From Comamonadaceae bacterium UBA2121 (lineage in GTDB: Bacteria > Pseudomonadota > Gammaproteobacteria > Burkholderiales > Burkholderiaceae_C): a stretch of 64,000 nt of DNA. Shown in pieces: positions 17,835 through 26,083 of the stretch. The translations under genes and the position numbers were made by a program. Location: positions 248,001-312,000 of the forward strand of contig DCYB01000001.1 in assembly GCA_002331385.1 (NCBI GenBank). Direction: 5' to 3'. The notes beneath the pieces are model-generated. The model ran no database searches. It saw nothing but the letters and a program-made list of their open reading frames with translations, and was not told the DNA's origin. How positions within the stretch are numbered: the first letter of the stretch is position 1; each line of letters starts with the position of its first letter.

Positions 17835-19040
17835 CTACAGTCCCAGTGCCGTCTTGGCGATGATGTTGCGTTGCACTTCGTCCGACCCGCCATAGATGGA
17901 AATTTTTCGCAGGTTCAGATAGAAGCCCGCCAGTGTCTTGGCCCAATCGGCGTCTTCGCCGTCATCTGCCTTGGCCGAAGGAAGATCGAAGGCACATTGG
18001 CTGAACTCCATGCACAGCGGGCCCGCCGCCTGCACTTGGCGTTCAGTGATGGCCTGCGCAAGCGTTGTTCCCATCAGCTTGAGCACCGAAGCCTCGGCAC
18101 CATTCGCCGCACCGCTCTCTGCCTGATGTACCAGACGCTGAACCGATGACTCAAGCGCAAGCAGTTCCAGATCGAGCCGCGCAATGTTCTGCATCCACTC
18201 AACCTGATCAGCGAGTGCAACGCCATCCACAACGCGCTCACGCAAGATGCGCTTGAGAAACGCCAGTTCACGCTTGCAGCGACCCACGCGCGCTGCGCCA
18301 AAGCGTTCGTGCGACAGCAGATATTTGGCACAGGTCCAGCCCTTGTTGACTTCGCCAACCAGATTGGCTGCGGGCACGTGCACATCATCAAGAAAGACTT
18401 CATTGATCTCACAATCACCATCGATGGTGCGTATCGGCCGGACCGTCACACCCGGCGATTTCATGTCGATCAGCAGGAACGAGATGCCTGCCTGCGCCTT
18501 GGCCTGTGGGTCGGTGCGCACAAGGCAGAACATCATGTCGGCATACTGTGCGTAGGTCGTCCAGGTTTTCTGTCCGTGCACGATGAACTCACCATCGCGC
18601 AAATCGGCACGCGTGCGCAGCGAGGCCAGATCAGACCCCGACCCAGGTTCCGAATAGCCTTGGCACCACCAATCCTCGCCCGAAAGAATACGTGGCAGGT
18701 AGTAGCTCCTTTGCTCCTGCGAGCCATATTTCATGATCACTGGCGCGACCATGCGCAGCCCAAACGGAACGGTTTCCGGCGCACCCGCGATGGCACATTC
18801 ATCGTCGAATATCAGACGCTGCGCCAGCGTCCAGCCCGTGCCGCCGTACTCACGTGGCCAGTTAGGGGCAGCCCAGCCACGCTCGCGCAAAATCGATTGC
18901 CAGTGCATGAAGTCGTCCTTGCGCAAACGCTTGTGTTCCAGCACCTTGCGGCGAAGATCGTGCGGCAACTGTTCGGCTAGAAATGCGCGCACCTCGTCCC
19001 GAAAAGCGGCCAGTTCGGCGTTGTCATGAAACTGCATCAT
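17835..19040 (-). CDS. Acyl-CoA dehydrogenase family protein (first of a pair)
   Basis: A 401-aa ACAD. GYSEPGSGSDLASL is the classical flavin-binding motif, HGQKTWTTYAQ follows, and the C-terminus has IYGGSDEVQRNIIAKTALGL. The start at 19040 overlaps the CoA-transferase stop (ATGA). It precedes a second, more divergent ACAD, and each keeps most but not all hallmark motifs. Introduces an alpha-beta double bond in an acyl-CoA; the substrate is unknown, probably branched or cyclic given the accompanying gene set (inference). Confidence 0.9.
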   Translation of the reverse strand: MMQFHDNAELAAFRDEVRAFLAEQLPHDLRRKVLEHKRLRKDDFMHWQSILRERGWAAPNWPREYGGTGWTLAQRLIFDDECAIAGAPETVPFGLRMVAPVIMKYGSQEQRSYYLPRILSGEDWWCQGYSEPGSGSDLASLRTRADLRDGEFIVHGQKTWTTYAQYADMMFCLVRTDPQAKAQAGISFLLIDMKSPGVTVRPIRTIDGDCEINEVFLDDVHVPAANLVGEVNKGWTCAKYLLSHERFGAARVGRCKRELAFLKRILRERVVDGVALADQVEWMQNIARLDLELLALESSVQRLVHQAESGAANGAEASVLKLMGTTLAQAITERQVQAAGPLCMEFSQCAFDLPSAKADDGEDADWAKTLAGFYLNLRKISIYGGSDEVQRNIIAKTALGL

Positions 19041-19696
19041 GCAGTCCCCTCTTGAAGTTCGAACCGCAGCGGCGCGCCCGTGCATTCCTGCAAGGATTTT
19101 TCATCCATGGCCGGCACCATGTCGATAACCACAAGCCCCGCTTCGCGCACATCGATCACCGCCAGATCCGTGTAGATGCGTTTGACGACGCAATGCCCCG
19201 TGAGTGGCAACGTGCATTCGCGCACGATGCGCGGCTTGCCGTCTCGCGTCACATGCTCCATGAGCACATAAACCGCCTTGGCACCTACCGCCAGATCCAT
19301 GGCACCGCCCACGGCCGTCGCAACGTTCTTCTGGCCAAGCGACCAATTGGCAAGGTCCCCGCGTTCCGAGATCTGGTAACCACCCAGAATGCAAAAATCC
19401 AGATGGCCGCCGCGCATCATCGCGAAGGAGTCAGCATGGTGAAAGAAGCTGCCGCCGGCATGGATGCTCACCGGCAGCTTGGCCGCGTTCGACATGTCGG
19501 GGTCGGCGGCCTCATCTTCATAGAGCCCACGCATCCCGAGAATCCCGTTCTCGCTATGCACCATGATTTCGTCTTCGGGCTTGAAATATTCGAGCGCCAT
19601 TACGGGCAGCCCGATGCCCAGATTCACATAGGAGCCCGCAGGTATGTCGCGTGCCACACGCTGCGCCATCTGTTGGCGCGATAGTTTTTTAGTCAT
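19037..19696 (-). CDS. 3-oxoacid CoA-transferase, subunit B
   Basis: A 219-aa beta subunit of a type I CoA-transferase. The catalytic-loop glutamate is in HSENGILGMRG near residues 46-56, preceded by YVNLGIGLPV, and GGHLDFCILGGYQ follows. This fits AtoA/ScoB/PcaJ. The gene overlaps the alpha-subunit stop by 4 bases and the following ACAD start by 4 bases. Together with subunit A it would move CoA from succinyl-CoA or acetyl-CoA to the pathway acid. Confidence 0.9.
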   Translation of the reverse strand: MTKKLSRQQMAQRVARDIPAGSYVNLGIGLPVMALEYFKPEDEIMVHSENGILGMRGLYEDEAADPDMSNAAKLPVSIHAGGSFFHHADSFAMMRGGHLDFCILGGYQISERGDLANWSLGQKNVATAVGGAMDLAVGAKAVYVLMEHVTRDGKPRIVRECTLPLTGHCVVKRIYTDLAVIDVREAGLVVIDMVPAMDEKSLQECTGAPLRFELQEGTA

Positions 19697-20382
19697 GCGC
19701 GCATCTCCTGAACGGGCGCGGTGGATGTGACCACCACACGCTGAACAAATATTCCTGGCGTAACAATGTGTTCGGGGTCGAGTTCACCAAGCGCCACCGT
19801 GCCGCTCACCTGCACCACTGCCACCTTGGCGGCCATGCACATGATCGGCCCGAAATTGCGCGCAGCCTTGCGGTACACAAGGTTACCCCAGCGATCCGCC
19901 AACCTCGCTTGTACCAGCGCGTAGTCACCATGCAGCGGTTTCTCGAAGACATAACCCACACCGTCGATTACGCGCGTTTCCTTGCCTTCGGCCAACTCCG
20001 TTCCGTAGCCGGTGGGCGTAAGAAATCCCCCGAGCCCCGCTCCCGCCGCTCGCAGTCGCTCGGCCAGGGTGCCCTGTGGCACACATTCGTATTCAATACG
20101 CCCCTGCGCGTAGGCGCCCTCGAAGGCATCCGACTCTGCGCCGCGCGGAAACGAGGCCAGCAACTTGCGCACACGCCCCGCGCGGATCAGCCGCGCGAGA
20201 CCGATGTCGCGGCTACCGCTGTTGTTGCAGGCCACAGTCAGATCGCGCGCACCCTGCTCGTAGAGTGCATCAAGCAATTCGCCTGGTTGACCGGCAAGAC
20301 CGAATCCACTGACCAGAATGCATGCGCCATCGGGTATATCCGCAACCGCCTGCATTGCGGAGTCCAGAATCTTATTCACCAT
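19693..20382 (-). CDS. 3-oxoacid CoA-transferase, subunit A
   Basis: A 229-aa alpha subunit with the CoA-binding VSGFGLAGQPGELLDAL near residues 24-40, matching AtoD/ScoA/PcaI, and a later FLTPTGYGTELAEG loop. It is encoded immediately before subunit B. The acid accepted cannot be distinguished between acetoacetate-like and 3-oxoadipate-like acids from motifs alone. Confidence 0.9.
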   Translation of the reverse strand: MVNKILDSAMQAVADIPDGACILVSGFGLAGQPGELLDALYEQGARDLTVACNNSGSRDIGLARLIRAGRVRKLLASFPRGAESDAFEGAYAQGRIEYECVPQGTLAERLRAAGAGLGGFLTPTGYGTELAEGKETRVIDGVGYVFEKPLHGDYALVQARLADRWGNLVYRKAARNFGPIMCMAAKVAVVQVSGTVALGELDPEHIVTPGIFVQRVVVTSTAPVQEMRA

Positions 20383-20411
20383 TTTTTACCCCAACTCACT
20401 TCGATCAGCAC

Positions 20412-21578
20412 TCACAGCGAAGACGAAAGAATCGCCGTCGCCTGACTCGAAAGCACACCGCCGTTGCCATGCACTAGCGCCACCTCCGCACCGCTCACCT
20501 GGCGTGCATTGGCTTGCGCACGCAGTTGCGTGACTGCCTCGATGATCAGAAAGATGCTGTACATACCCGGGTGCACGCACGACAGTCCTCCCCCATTGGT
20601 GTTCATCGGGAACGCCCCGCCCGGTTCGATCCTGCCGCCTTCAATGAATGCTCCGCCCTCCCCCTTCTTGCAAAAACCCAAGTCTTCAAGGAACAGGATC
20701 GGATTGATGGTGAACGCGTCATATAGCTCGACCAGGTCCACATCCGCTGGCGTCAGGCCCGCCTGGGCAAAAGTCTTCTGACCAGACTCCTGCGCCGGTG
20801 TCACCGTGAGATCTTCCATGCACGAGATCTGTCGGTGCCAGTGTGCAAATCCGCTACCAAGTACATAAATCGGCTTGCTGTGCAGCGCCTTCGCCCGCTT
20901 GGAGGAGCTCACGACGATAGCGCCCGCACCGTCGGTGACAAGGCAGCAATCGAGCACGGTGAGCGGGTCAGAGATCATCTTGGAGTTGATCACGTCGTCC
21001 ACCGTCAGTGGCTTCCTGGAGAACGCATCCGGATTGAGTTGCGCCCACTTGCGCGCAGCCACCGCCACCTCCGCAAGTTGCTTGCGCGTTGTGCCATATT
21101 CGTACATGTGGCGCGCCGCTGCAAGCGAATAGCTCGACACCGGATTGAACGCTTTGTACGGATGTTCATAAGGCTGCGGATCCAGTTCGGCACGCATCTG
21201 ATTGACGCGAGAGCTGCTGGGCGCGCTGCGCGGCGTACTGCCATAGCAGATCAGCACGTTCTCGCACTCACCCGCATCGATAGCCATCTGCGCAATCTTC
21301 AGGTCAGCGATGAAGGCCGACCCACCGAACATCGTGCTGTCGGAAAAGCGCGGGCGAATGCCCATGTATTCCGCCATGCGCATCACCCACCAGGGCGATG
21401 TGAGGCTCGAGGTGATGATGCCGTCGATGTCACTCTTCTTCAGTCCGCTGCGCTTGATCGCCATGAAAGAGGCCTGCGCAATGATTTCCTGCTCCGTCGC
21501 ACCGCCCGCATGCCCCATCCCTGCAAGGCCAGTGCCAAGAACTGCAATGGAGCCCCGTGAGGAAGCTGTCGTCGTCAT
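20412..21578 (-). CDS. Thiolase-fold acetyl-CoA acetyltransferase (SCP2-type)
   Basis: A 388-aa thiolase superfamily protein of the SCP2/nonspecific lipid-transfer thiolase branch. The region ELYDAFTINPILFLEDLG and the C-terminal NTNGGGLSCVHPGMYSI with a conserved His are typical, while the usual N-terminal CSSG nucleophile motif of FadA-like thiolases is not evident. Such proteins pair with a DUF35 zinc-ribbon partner, and that gene overlaps it by 4 bases. Expected to cleave (or condense) a beta-ketoacyl-CoA, often with branched or steroid-like side chains. Confidence 0.88.
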   Translation of the reverse strand: MTTTASSRGSIAVLGTGLAGMGHAGGATEQEIIAQASFMAIKRSGLKKSDIDGIITSSLTSPWWVMRMAEYMGIRPRFSDSTMFGGSAFIADLKIAQMAIDAGECENVLICYGSTPRSAPSSSRVNQMRAELDPQPYEHPYKAFNPVSSYSLAAARHMYEYGTTRKQLAEVAVAARKWAQLNPDAFSRKPLTVDDVINSKMISDPLTVLDCCLVTDGAGAIVVSSSKRAKALHSKPIYVLGSGFAHWHRQISCMEDLTVTPAQESGQKTFAQAGLTPADVDLVELYDAFTINPILFLEDLGFCKKGEGGAFIEGGRIEPGGAFPMNTNGGGLSCVHPGMYSIFLIIEAVTQLRAQANARQVSGAEVALVHGNGGVLSSQATAILSSSL

Positions 21579-22000
21579 GTCTGCTCCTCCTTCGCTGCCA
21601 CAAACACCAGCAGCGGCGCGCCATCCATGGTGTCGATGCGCGCGCTAACCCGCATGCCGATATGCACCTCACTCACCGAAATGTCGACCACACGGCTCAT
21701 CAGGCGCGGGCCTTCATCCAGATCCACCAGAACTACGGTGTAGTCATCACCTTCGCGCGCTCGCACGATGGTCACGGAGTAGATGACACCATTGCCCGAA
21801 GGGGGTATCCACTCCAATGCTTGCGATCCGCAGTAAGGACAGCACACGCGCGGAAAGAAATGGAACTTCTGGCAATCGCCGCACCAGGGGATTTCGAAAC
21901 AACCTTGCGCCAGCGCCCCGAAATAGTGCTTATCGCAAGCCTGCACCGCAGCAGACTGCGTCAGTGCGGCAGCAGCCGGATCTGATGCGGTATCAATCAT
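21575..22000 (-). CDS. Zn-ribbon/OB-fold (DUF35-type) protein, thiolase partner
   Basis: A 141-aa protein with an N-terminal rubredoxin-like zinc ribbon (CGDC then CCPYCG, about residues 40-57) followed by an OB fold starting at GNGVIYSVTIV. This architecture matches the DUF35/ChsH2-like subunits that bind acyl-CoA and associate with SCP2 thiolases or hydratases. The gene overlaps the thiolase start by 4 bases and the Bug receptor stop by 8, so translation is coupled on both sides. Confidence 0.88.
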   Translation of the reverse strand: MIDTASDPAAAALTQSAAVQACDKHYFGALAQGCFEIPWCGDCQKFHFFPRVCCPYCGSQALEWIPPSGNGVIYSVTIVRAREGDDYTVVLVDLDEGPRLMSRVVDISVSEVHIGMRVSARIDTMDGAPLLVFVAAKEEQT

Positions 22001-23003
22001 CGGACTTCACACCCGTTTCCTTCACCACATGCTTCCACTTGTTCACTTCGCCCTCAACGAACTTGCGGGTCTGCGGCAGATCCATTACACCCAGTGGCTC
22101 GCTGTATTGCAGACGCAGGCGCTCTACCATCTCGGGGGAGTTCATGATCTTGTTGATCTCCTTGTTCAGCATGGTCACGATGGACGCAGGCGTTCCCGCA
22201 GGCGCATACAGGCCCAACCAGGTGTAGACATCAAAGCCCTTAAAGCCACCTTCCTGCATCGTTGGAAGTTCCGGGAACAGCTTGCTACGTTCGGCGGCCA
22301 TATTGGCAATCGGACGCAGACGGCCGCTGGCGATGAAAGCAGAGACGCTCATCGAATCCTGCACCGCCATCGGAATCTGACCTGCAACCGCGTCGTTCGT
22401 AGCCGGAGCCGCTCCCTTGTACGGCACGTGCACGAACGGATATCCTGTCACCTTGGCCAACCACTCGCCACCCAAGTGGGTTGAGCCAGCGGCACCTGCT
22501 GTGCCGAACGGAATGTTCTTCTGCGCCTTTGCCCAGCTCAGGAATTCCGGCAGATTTTTCGCAGGAACGCTGGGATTCACCACGATGAGATTGGGCGCCT
22601 TGGCCAGAATCGCCACAGGGTCAAGGCTCTTGAGCGGGTCGTAACCCACCTTCTTCATCGCCGGCGCTATGACATAACCTGTCGCGCCAACCAGCAATGT
22701 GTAGCCGTCAGCATGCTGCTTGGCAACATACTCCGTGCCCACCTGCCCTGCCACGCCCGGACGGTTTTCGATGATGAAAGGCTGCTTGAGATCCTGCGAC
22801 AACTCCTTGGCAAGCGCGCGGCTCACGATGTCGGTCATTCCGCCCGGCGGAAACGCTACTACGATCGTGACAGGCTTGGCCGGGTATGCAGGCGCGGCGG
22901 CCTGGGCGAAAGCCGAGCCCGCAGGCACCGCCATCAAGGCACCTCCCAGTATCACAGCACCACAGATGGAACGACGGGCCTTTTCCGAGCGAATGAATGC
23001 CAT
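21993..23003 (-). CDS. Bug-family periplasmic solute receptor (operon-leading)
   Basis: A 336-aa TctC-like receptor. A signal peptide of about 33 residues ends in SAFA, then YPAKPVTIVVAFPPGGMTD gives the carboxylate-binding loop and HVPYKGAAPATND the hinge segment. An AAGGAG ribosome site precedes the ATG at 23003. It is the first gene after LysR and the second Bug receptor of the operon, which suggests capture of the growth substrate at the cell surface. Confidence 0.9.
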   Translation of the reverse strand: MAFIRSEKARRSICGAVILGGALMAVPAGSAFAQAAAPAYPAKPVTIVVAFPPGGMTDIVSRALAKELSQDLKQPFIIENRPGVAGQVGTEYVAKQHADGYTLLVGATGYVIAPAMKKVGYDPLKSLDPVAILAKAPNLIVVNPSVPAKNLPEFLSWAKAQKNIPFGTAGAAGSTHLGGEWLAKVTGYPFVHVPYKGAAPATNDAVAGQIPMAVQDSMSVSAFIASGRLRPIANMAAERSKLFPELPTMQEGGFKGFDVYTWLGLYAPAGTPASIVTMLNKEINKIMNSPEMVERLRLQYSEPLGVMDLPQTRKFVEGEVNKWKHVVKETGVKSDD

Positions 23004-23065
23004 GTGAGTCTCCTTTTATCTACGTATAGCGAATTCAAAAAAACCGCTTTTTCAAGCGACAATCC

Positions 23066-23094
23066 AGTGTATGAATCGCTATCCGCCAACTCAA
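23066..23094 (-). promoter_or_regulatory. Candidate sigma-70 promoter of the catabolic operon
   Basis: On the minus strand TTGAGT (23094-23089) and TACACT (23071-23066) are separated by 17 bases. They sit about 63 bases upstream of the leading Bug receptor start at 23003 and just downstream of the lysR stop. Matches TTGACA/TATAAT at 4 of 6 positions each. A LysR site with T-N11-A spacing (around ATCAATTTCTCAAA, about 23120) lies just upstream, but this is only a suggestion. Confidence 0.4.
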
Positions 23095-23168
23095 TCAGAA
23101 AGATTCGAACGCTCTGTTTGAGAAATTGATAAGAGGCCGCAAAGCGCCTGCTGGCGTGGGCTTTGGAC

Positions 23169-24095
23169 TCACTCCTTGTTGGGCAACTGCATCCGGGTGG
23201 CGGCGACCTCCGGGTCTTCCAGCAGGAAGTTCACGCACTCGGTAATGAAGTTGGGAAATCGCGCATCCTTGCGCACGACCAGATTCAGCTCACGCAGTGC
23301 CCATGGCTCTTCAAGCTCGATTACCGCGACGTGGCGGGACTGCTGACGATTAGCCAGCACGCTGCTCGGCACCATGGCGATTCCCACGCCGGACGCCACC
23401 AACGACAACACTGCCTCGAAACCATGAGCGTGCAACCGCGTGCGCACATGCTTGCCGTACTTGGCTGCGGTGTCACGCAGAAAAAGCGTATTGCTACTCG
23501 TGCGGTTCATGCTTACGAAATCAAAGTCCAGCGCCGCGCCCAAACGGATGCGCTCCTGTCCGGCCAGCACATGGTCGCGCGGCGTCACTATCACCAGGCG
23601 GTCGACCGCATACGGGTGCACCACCAGCCCTTCCACATCCGTCTCACCAGCAAAAATACCAATGTCGGCTTCGCGAGCCAGCACGGATGCAGGAATGGTC
23701 TCGCTCTGCCGCTCGTCCACGTCCGCATCAATGCCTGGATATGCCACGAGAAAGCGCCCCAGCGTCTGAGTGACAAATCCGTTGAGCGAACTACTGTTAG
23801 CCACCAGCCGCACATGTCCTTTGATGCCCGAGATGAAGCGGCTCACATCGCCTTGCATACGCTCGATACCTTCAAACAGCTCCCGCACATGCAGCAGCAC
23901 TGCATCCCCCGCAGGGGTCAGTTCCATACCGCGCGGCGTGCGCTCGAACAGCGACGTGCCAAATGCCTGCTCCAGATTCTTCAGCCTATAGCTCGCCGCT
24001 GAGGGGGTAATGAATACCGCCGCCGCACCTGCGGTCAGACTACCCGCTTGAGCAATTTCGAGGAAGAGGCGGAGGTCAGTGAGTTCATAACGCAT
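23169..24095 (-). CDS. LysR-family transcriptional regulator
   Basis: About 308 residues. The winged helix-turn-helix spans residues 1-60 (YELTDLRLFLEIAQAGSLTAGAAAVFITPSAASYRLKNLE), followed by the linker helix FERTPRGMELTPAG and a LysR substrate-binding domain. I start at ATG 24095 (24098 is adjacent and also possible), since the upstream extension is not family-like. Unusually it lies on the same strand as its presumed target operon, only 165 bases upstream, rather than diverging from it. Confidence 0.9.
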   Translation of the reverse strand: MRYELTDLRLFLEIAQAGSLTAGAAAVFITPSAASYRLKNLEQAFGTSLFERTPRGMELTPAGDAVLLHVRELFEGIERMQGDVSRFISGIKGHVRLVANSSSLNGFVTQTLGRFLVAYPGIDADVDERQSETIPASVLAREADIGIFAGETDVEGLVVHPYAVDRLVIVTPRDHVLAGQERIRLGAALDFDFVSMNRTSSNTLFLRDTAAKYGKHVRTRLHAHGFEAVLSLVASGVGIAMVPSSVLANRQQSRHVAVIELEEPWALRELNLVVRKDARFPNFITECVNFLLEDPEVAATRMQLPNKE

Positions 24096-24576
24096 CATGG
24101 CAGCGATCGTAACTGTAATGGACCGCCTCTCATCGGAAAGAAAAATCCCATCCTCTCGCTCGAACAGGGATTGAATGCCAATGTGCGACATCACTGGCTC
24201 AAGGCGTTTCGCATGGTACGCATCCATGCAAGCTATAGCTCGCACCTGTGCGGAGAAACGGATGCACATTCCATGTCGTGGGTCGGTGCACTATGTAATC
24301 ACTGTGGACCAGCCCACTACATGCATAGCACGCCCTTCAGTGCATGGCGGCGAAGTCGTTGCATCCACTGTATAAAAGCCACGGTGCGATTGCAAAATTC
24401 GATGCGTTCAAGCGGCGTATTTTTGTGAACTCCTAGTAGGAGTGAAATTGTCACATAGCGCTCACCGCCTTCGTCTCGTTTCCATGGTGCCCGAGGAGCT
24501 GCTGCATTTAGGCGAAGTGCGAGGTAAGCATTTGACCATCCCGTCCTGACATAACTATGTGACGCTTTGCCGTGAC
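24096..24576. other. Intergenic stretch, no supported gene
   Basis: This lies upstream of the LysR gene and contains only short unconvincing frames. The segment 24500-24545 may be the right flank of the IS66 remnant that follows. No tRNA or strong palindrome seen. Confidence 0.45.
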
Positions 24577-24750
24577 TCAAGCGGCAGAGGCAGACTGCCA
24601 ACGATGCTGCAGCAACTCTTGATCCGATTGGCCTTGTGCGCAAGCGGCCGGTTCAGCATATCCTTCAGATACGAACGGATCATGGTCGTTGAGTTTGACT
24701 GACTGCGCCCAACTCATCACCGCAACTGCACGTTGGCCCGCACGCAGTGG
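24577..24750 (-). mobile_element. IS66-family transposase C-terminal remnant
   Basis: The frame reads LRAGQRAVAVMSWAQSVKLNDHDP, which matches the conserved C-terminal segment of IS66 OrfC/TnpC, then loses the expected YLKDVL continuation through a frameshift and ends in HRWQ. The rest of the transposase, OrfA and OrfB are absent. Inactive. Confidence 0.72.
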
Positions 24751-25172
24751 ACTTCTCCTGGTCAGGTAGACAAATCGCAGCCTCACGCCCGGGCGCGCTC
24801 CAACGCCTCGGGACTCATTTCGCCCAAGTGGCTGTGCGCGCCGACCAGAATTTGAGCCAGAATTACGTGTAGTGCAGAGGTAAAACTGAGCCAAGTGTTC
24901 AACTACTCGGCCGACACCGATCTCGTCCGAGCCTGGCGCCAGGGCGAGCTGCAGGCGGCTAATGTCGCGACATACGTCCTACTAAACTTCGAGTTGATCA
25001 AGCCATTCCAATTTGATTGGAGCGAAATAACTTGGTTGTTGGCGACATCTACTACCAAGTGTAGTCGGTGCATCTGAAAATGTACGCAAGCCGAGCGGTC
25101 TCGCTGGTGACCTACCCAAGCCAGAGCCATGAGACGCTGTTCGATGCCCGCATCTGCTGCAGTTCGAGACAA

Positions 25173-25300
25173 CGGAACCGAGCGGTGCGCTCGGTGCAGT
25201 ACCAGATAACCTCAGCGCGCATCCCTGTGCATCGGGATCTCGCTGGGTTCGACTTCGAGGCCTCGGTGTTGGACAAGAAACTCATCCAACAACTTCAAAC
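25173..25300 (+). mobile_element. IS21-family IstB N-terminal remnant
   Basis: A plus-strand frame contains RSVQYQITSARIPVHRDLAG followed by FDFEASVLDKKLIQQL. It resembles the N-terminal part of IstB, the ATP-binding helper of IS21 transposases. It stops before the Walker A motif, and no full IstA is recognisable upstream. Together with the IS66 piece it marks a rearranged junction beside the truncated fbpC. Confidence 0.65.
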
Positions 25301-25417
25301 GCCACGATGGCTCACTATACTTCGGCGCGGACAGAACGTCCGGAATTGAGTGCAGCTGACATTCGCGATGCAAAGCCGAACCTCGCAAATCAGCCTAAAG
25401 TCGTCCCATTTCGAACC

Positions 25418-26083
25418 TCACTCCCCCACCACCAACGGCCTCATCATCACCATGCTGTCCGCCATGGTGCGGGCTTCGGCTTCGTTGTGGGTGACGAGTA
25501 CGGCGGTCTGGCCTGTTTGTTTGAGGATGTCACGCACTTCGACGGTGAGGCGGTCGCGGGTGGCGGCGTCGAGGTTGGAGAAGGGTTCGTCCAGCAGCAG
25601 CAGTGCGGGTGACGGTGCCAGCGCGCGGGCGAGGGCTACGCGTTGTTGTTGGCCGCCGGAGAGTTCGTGCGGGAATTTCTTGCCCGCGTCTTTCAGGCCG
25701 ACAAGCGCCAGCAGTTGATCGCAGCGCTGTTGCTGCGCTTCGCGTGGCAGGCGGCGCAGGCCGAAAACGACATTTTGTGTGACGTTGAGGTGCGGGAACA
25801 GACCGTATTCCTGGAACATCATGCCGACGCGGCGCTGCTCAGGTGGCAGGTGGACTGTGGGGGATGACAGCACGGTCTCGCCCAGGCGAATCTCGCCTCC
25901 CTGCACGGGCTCGAATCCGGCGATGGCGCGCAGCACGGAGGTTTTGCCGCAACCGGAAGCCCCAAGCAGGCTGGCGATGCCGCCCATCTTTACGGACAGT
26001 TGAAAGCCTTGCACCACCGGATGTGGTCCGCGTGGCGTGTTGTAGGAAAGGCTCAGGTCATGGATGCTCAGGGCGGCGGTCAT
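25418..26083 (-). CDS. fbpC: Fe3+ ABC transporter ATPase, C-terminally truncated
   Basis: A 221-aa ABC nucleotide-binding domain. Walker A is LLGASGCGKTS near residues 39-49, the Q-loop FQEYG, the signature LSGGQQQRVALARAL near 141-155, Walker B LLLLDEPFSNLD and the switch His in VTHNEAEA. FbpC/PotA-type ATPases are normally about 350 residues with a C-terminal TOBE regulatory domain. Here the frame ends just after MADSMVMM in unrelated residues, next to IS debris. The catalytic domain is complete, so activity may remain with altered regulation. The start overlaps the permease stop by 4 bases. Confidence 0.85.
   Translation of the reverse strand: MTAALSIHDLSLSYNTPRGPHPVVQGFQLSVKMGGIASLLGASGCGKTSVLRAIAGFEPVQGGEIRLGETVLSSPTVHLPPEQRRVGMMFQEYGLFPHLNVTQNVVFGLRRLPREAQQQRCDQLLALVGLKDAGKKFPHELSGGQQQRVALARALAPSPALLLLDEPFSNLDAATRDRLTVEVRDILKQTGQTAVLVTHNEAEARTMADSMVMMRPLVVGE

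Noticed and set aside
23004..23168. Divergent promoter for LysR
   Set aside because: Both lysR and the operon lie on the minus strand, so no divergent promoter is needed here.
24903..25172. Minus-strand 89-codon frame in the IS debris
   Set aside because: No homology that I can name, overlaps the IstB-like fragment and lacks a ribosome site.
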